A DNA stretch of 64,000 bases, from positions 1 through 64,000 of the forward strand of contig NZ_JABMCJ010000069.1 in the NCBI RefSeq assembly GCF_013359755.1, read 5' to 3'. The notes below the pieces were generated by a model. The model saw nothing but the letters and a program-made list of their open reading frames with translations, had not been told where the DNA came from and searched no databases. Each line of letters opens with the position of its first letter. The first letter of the stretch is position 1. Made by a program: the position numbers and the translations under genes. The stretch is from Tardiphaga robiniae (GTDB taxonomy: Bacteria > Pseudomonadota > Alphaproteobacteria > Rhizobiales > Xanthobacteraceae). This document shows, piece by piece, positions 63,792 through 64,000 of this stretch.

Positions 63792-64000
63792 ATGGCCATC
63801 GCTCTTCCCAGCTCCCTGCAGATCCGCACCACCCTTGAGACCCTCGTCATCGGCACGACCGGCGGCGCGCTATTCTATTGGGCGGAATTGCCGGGCGGGC
63901 TGATCTCCGGCGCGATGATCGCGGTCGCGGCTTACGGCATCTTCGGCCGCCCGGTCGGCCTGCCGCAGCCGATGGCCCATGTCATTCTGATGACACTGGG
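63792..64000 (+). CDS. AbrB family transporter, N-terminal part only
   Basis: The gene runs off the right edge; 69 codons are visible. The start has MAIALPSSLQIRTTLETLVIG followed by membrane segments with FYWAELPGGLISGAMIAVAAYGIF (in part) and PQPMAHVILM, matching the AbrB duplication membrane family (formerly annotated ammonia monooxygenase). Function unknown. Truncation is from the window end, not a mutation. Confidence 0.7.
   Translation, partial: MAIALPSSLQIRTTLETLVIGTTGGALFYWAELPGGLISGAMIAVAAYGIFGRPVGLPQPMAHVILMTL

Overview
The window looks like chromosomal DNA of an alphaproteobacterium of the Bradyrhizobium / Rhodopseudomonas / Afipia / Tardiphaga group. The signs are high GC, a SAM-II riboswitch before metX, a TlpA resembling the Bradyrhizobium protein beside argH-lptM-lysA, a CpdR-type receiver, and dispersed palindromic repeats of the Bradyrhizobium type. 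Almost all is dense ordinary gene content. I see no prophage, insertion sequence, integrase, CRISPR array or tRNA gene. Family names rest on motif recognition from the sequence alone.

1-16 kb: a promoter and boxA-bearing leader on the minus strand appear to launch an rRNA operon just off the left edge. Then come a LysM/M23 envelope peptidase, an SDR-like protein, clpB, a MOSC protein, a secreted CHAP-like protein, and metX-metW under a SAM-II riboswitch with a terminator. A chorismate mutase-hisC-tyrC operon, DUF2125, ChaC and PlsC follow. 16-27 kb: an ftsE-ftsX-ydcF-plsC run, a zinc-ribbon protein, cpdR, a large Gln-rich membrane protein (TIGR02302), lysA-lptM-argH and tlpA.

27-43 kb: DUF1428 and VOC proteins, an MFS/AraC pair, a LysR/tautomerase pair, a fatty-acid or butyrate block (hydroxyacyl-CoA dehydrogenase, etfBA), a cobalamin adenosyltransferase, YihY overlapping a soluble hybrid histidine kinase tail to tail, GluQRS, a LysR/SDR/SDR group and an L,D-transpeptidase lipoprotein.

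43-64 kb: a CDF exporter next to a probable copper cluster (DUF2946, TonB receptor, YcnI-PCuAC fusion); an HtrA-like protein that has lost all three catalytic residues, with a hydrolase; a GntR-controlled catabolic operon (FAH-family hydrolase, PuuE-like deacetylase, tripartite tricarboxylate binding protein); HNH protein, CLC protein, DUF2855, an SDR gene broken by one amber codon, HxlR, AlkA, DsbA, TauE, LrgAB, two divergent PsiF-like proteins and a truncated AbrB-family transporter.

The observations most worth checking are the HtrA-like pseudoprotease, the SAM-II attenuator with mutually exclusive hairpins, the amber-interrupted SDR gene, the YcnI-PCuAC fusion in its cluster, the chorismate mutase with a degenerate dehydratase-like tail, and several perfect palindromes that look like regulator operators. 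I did not find a convincing large new system.
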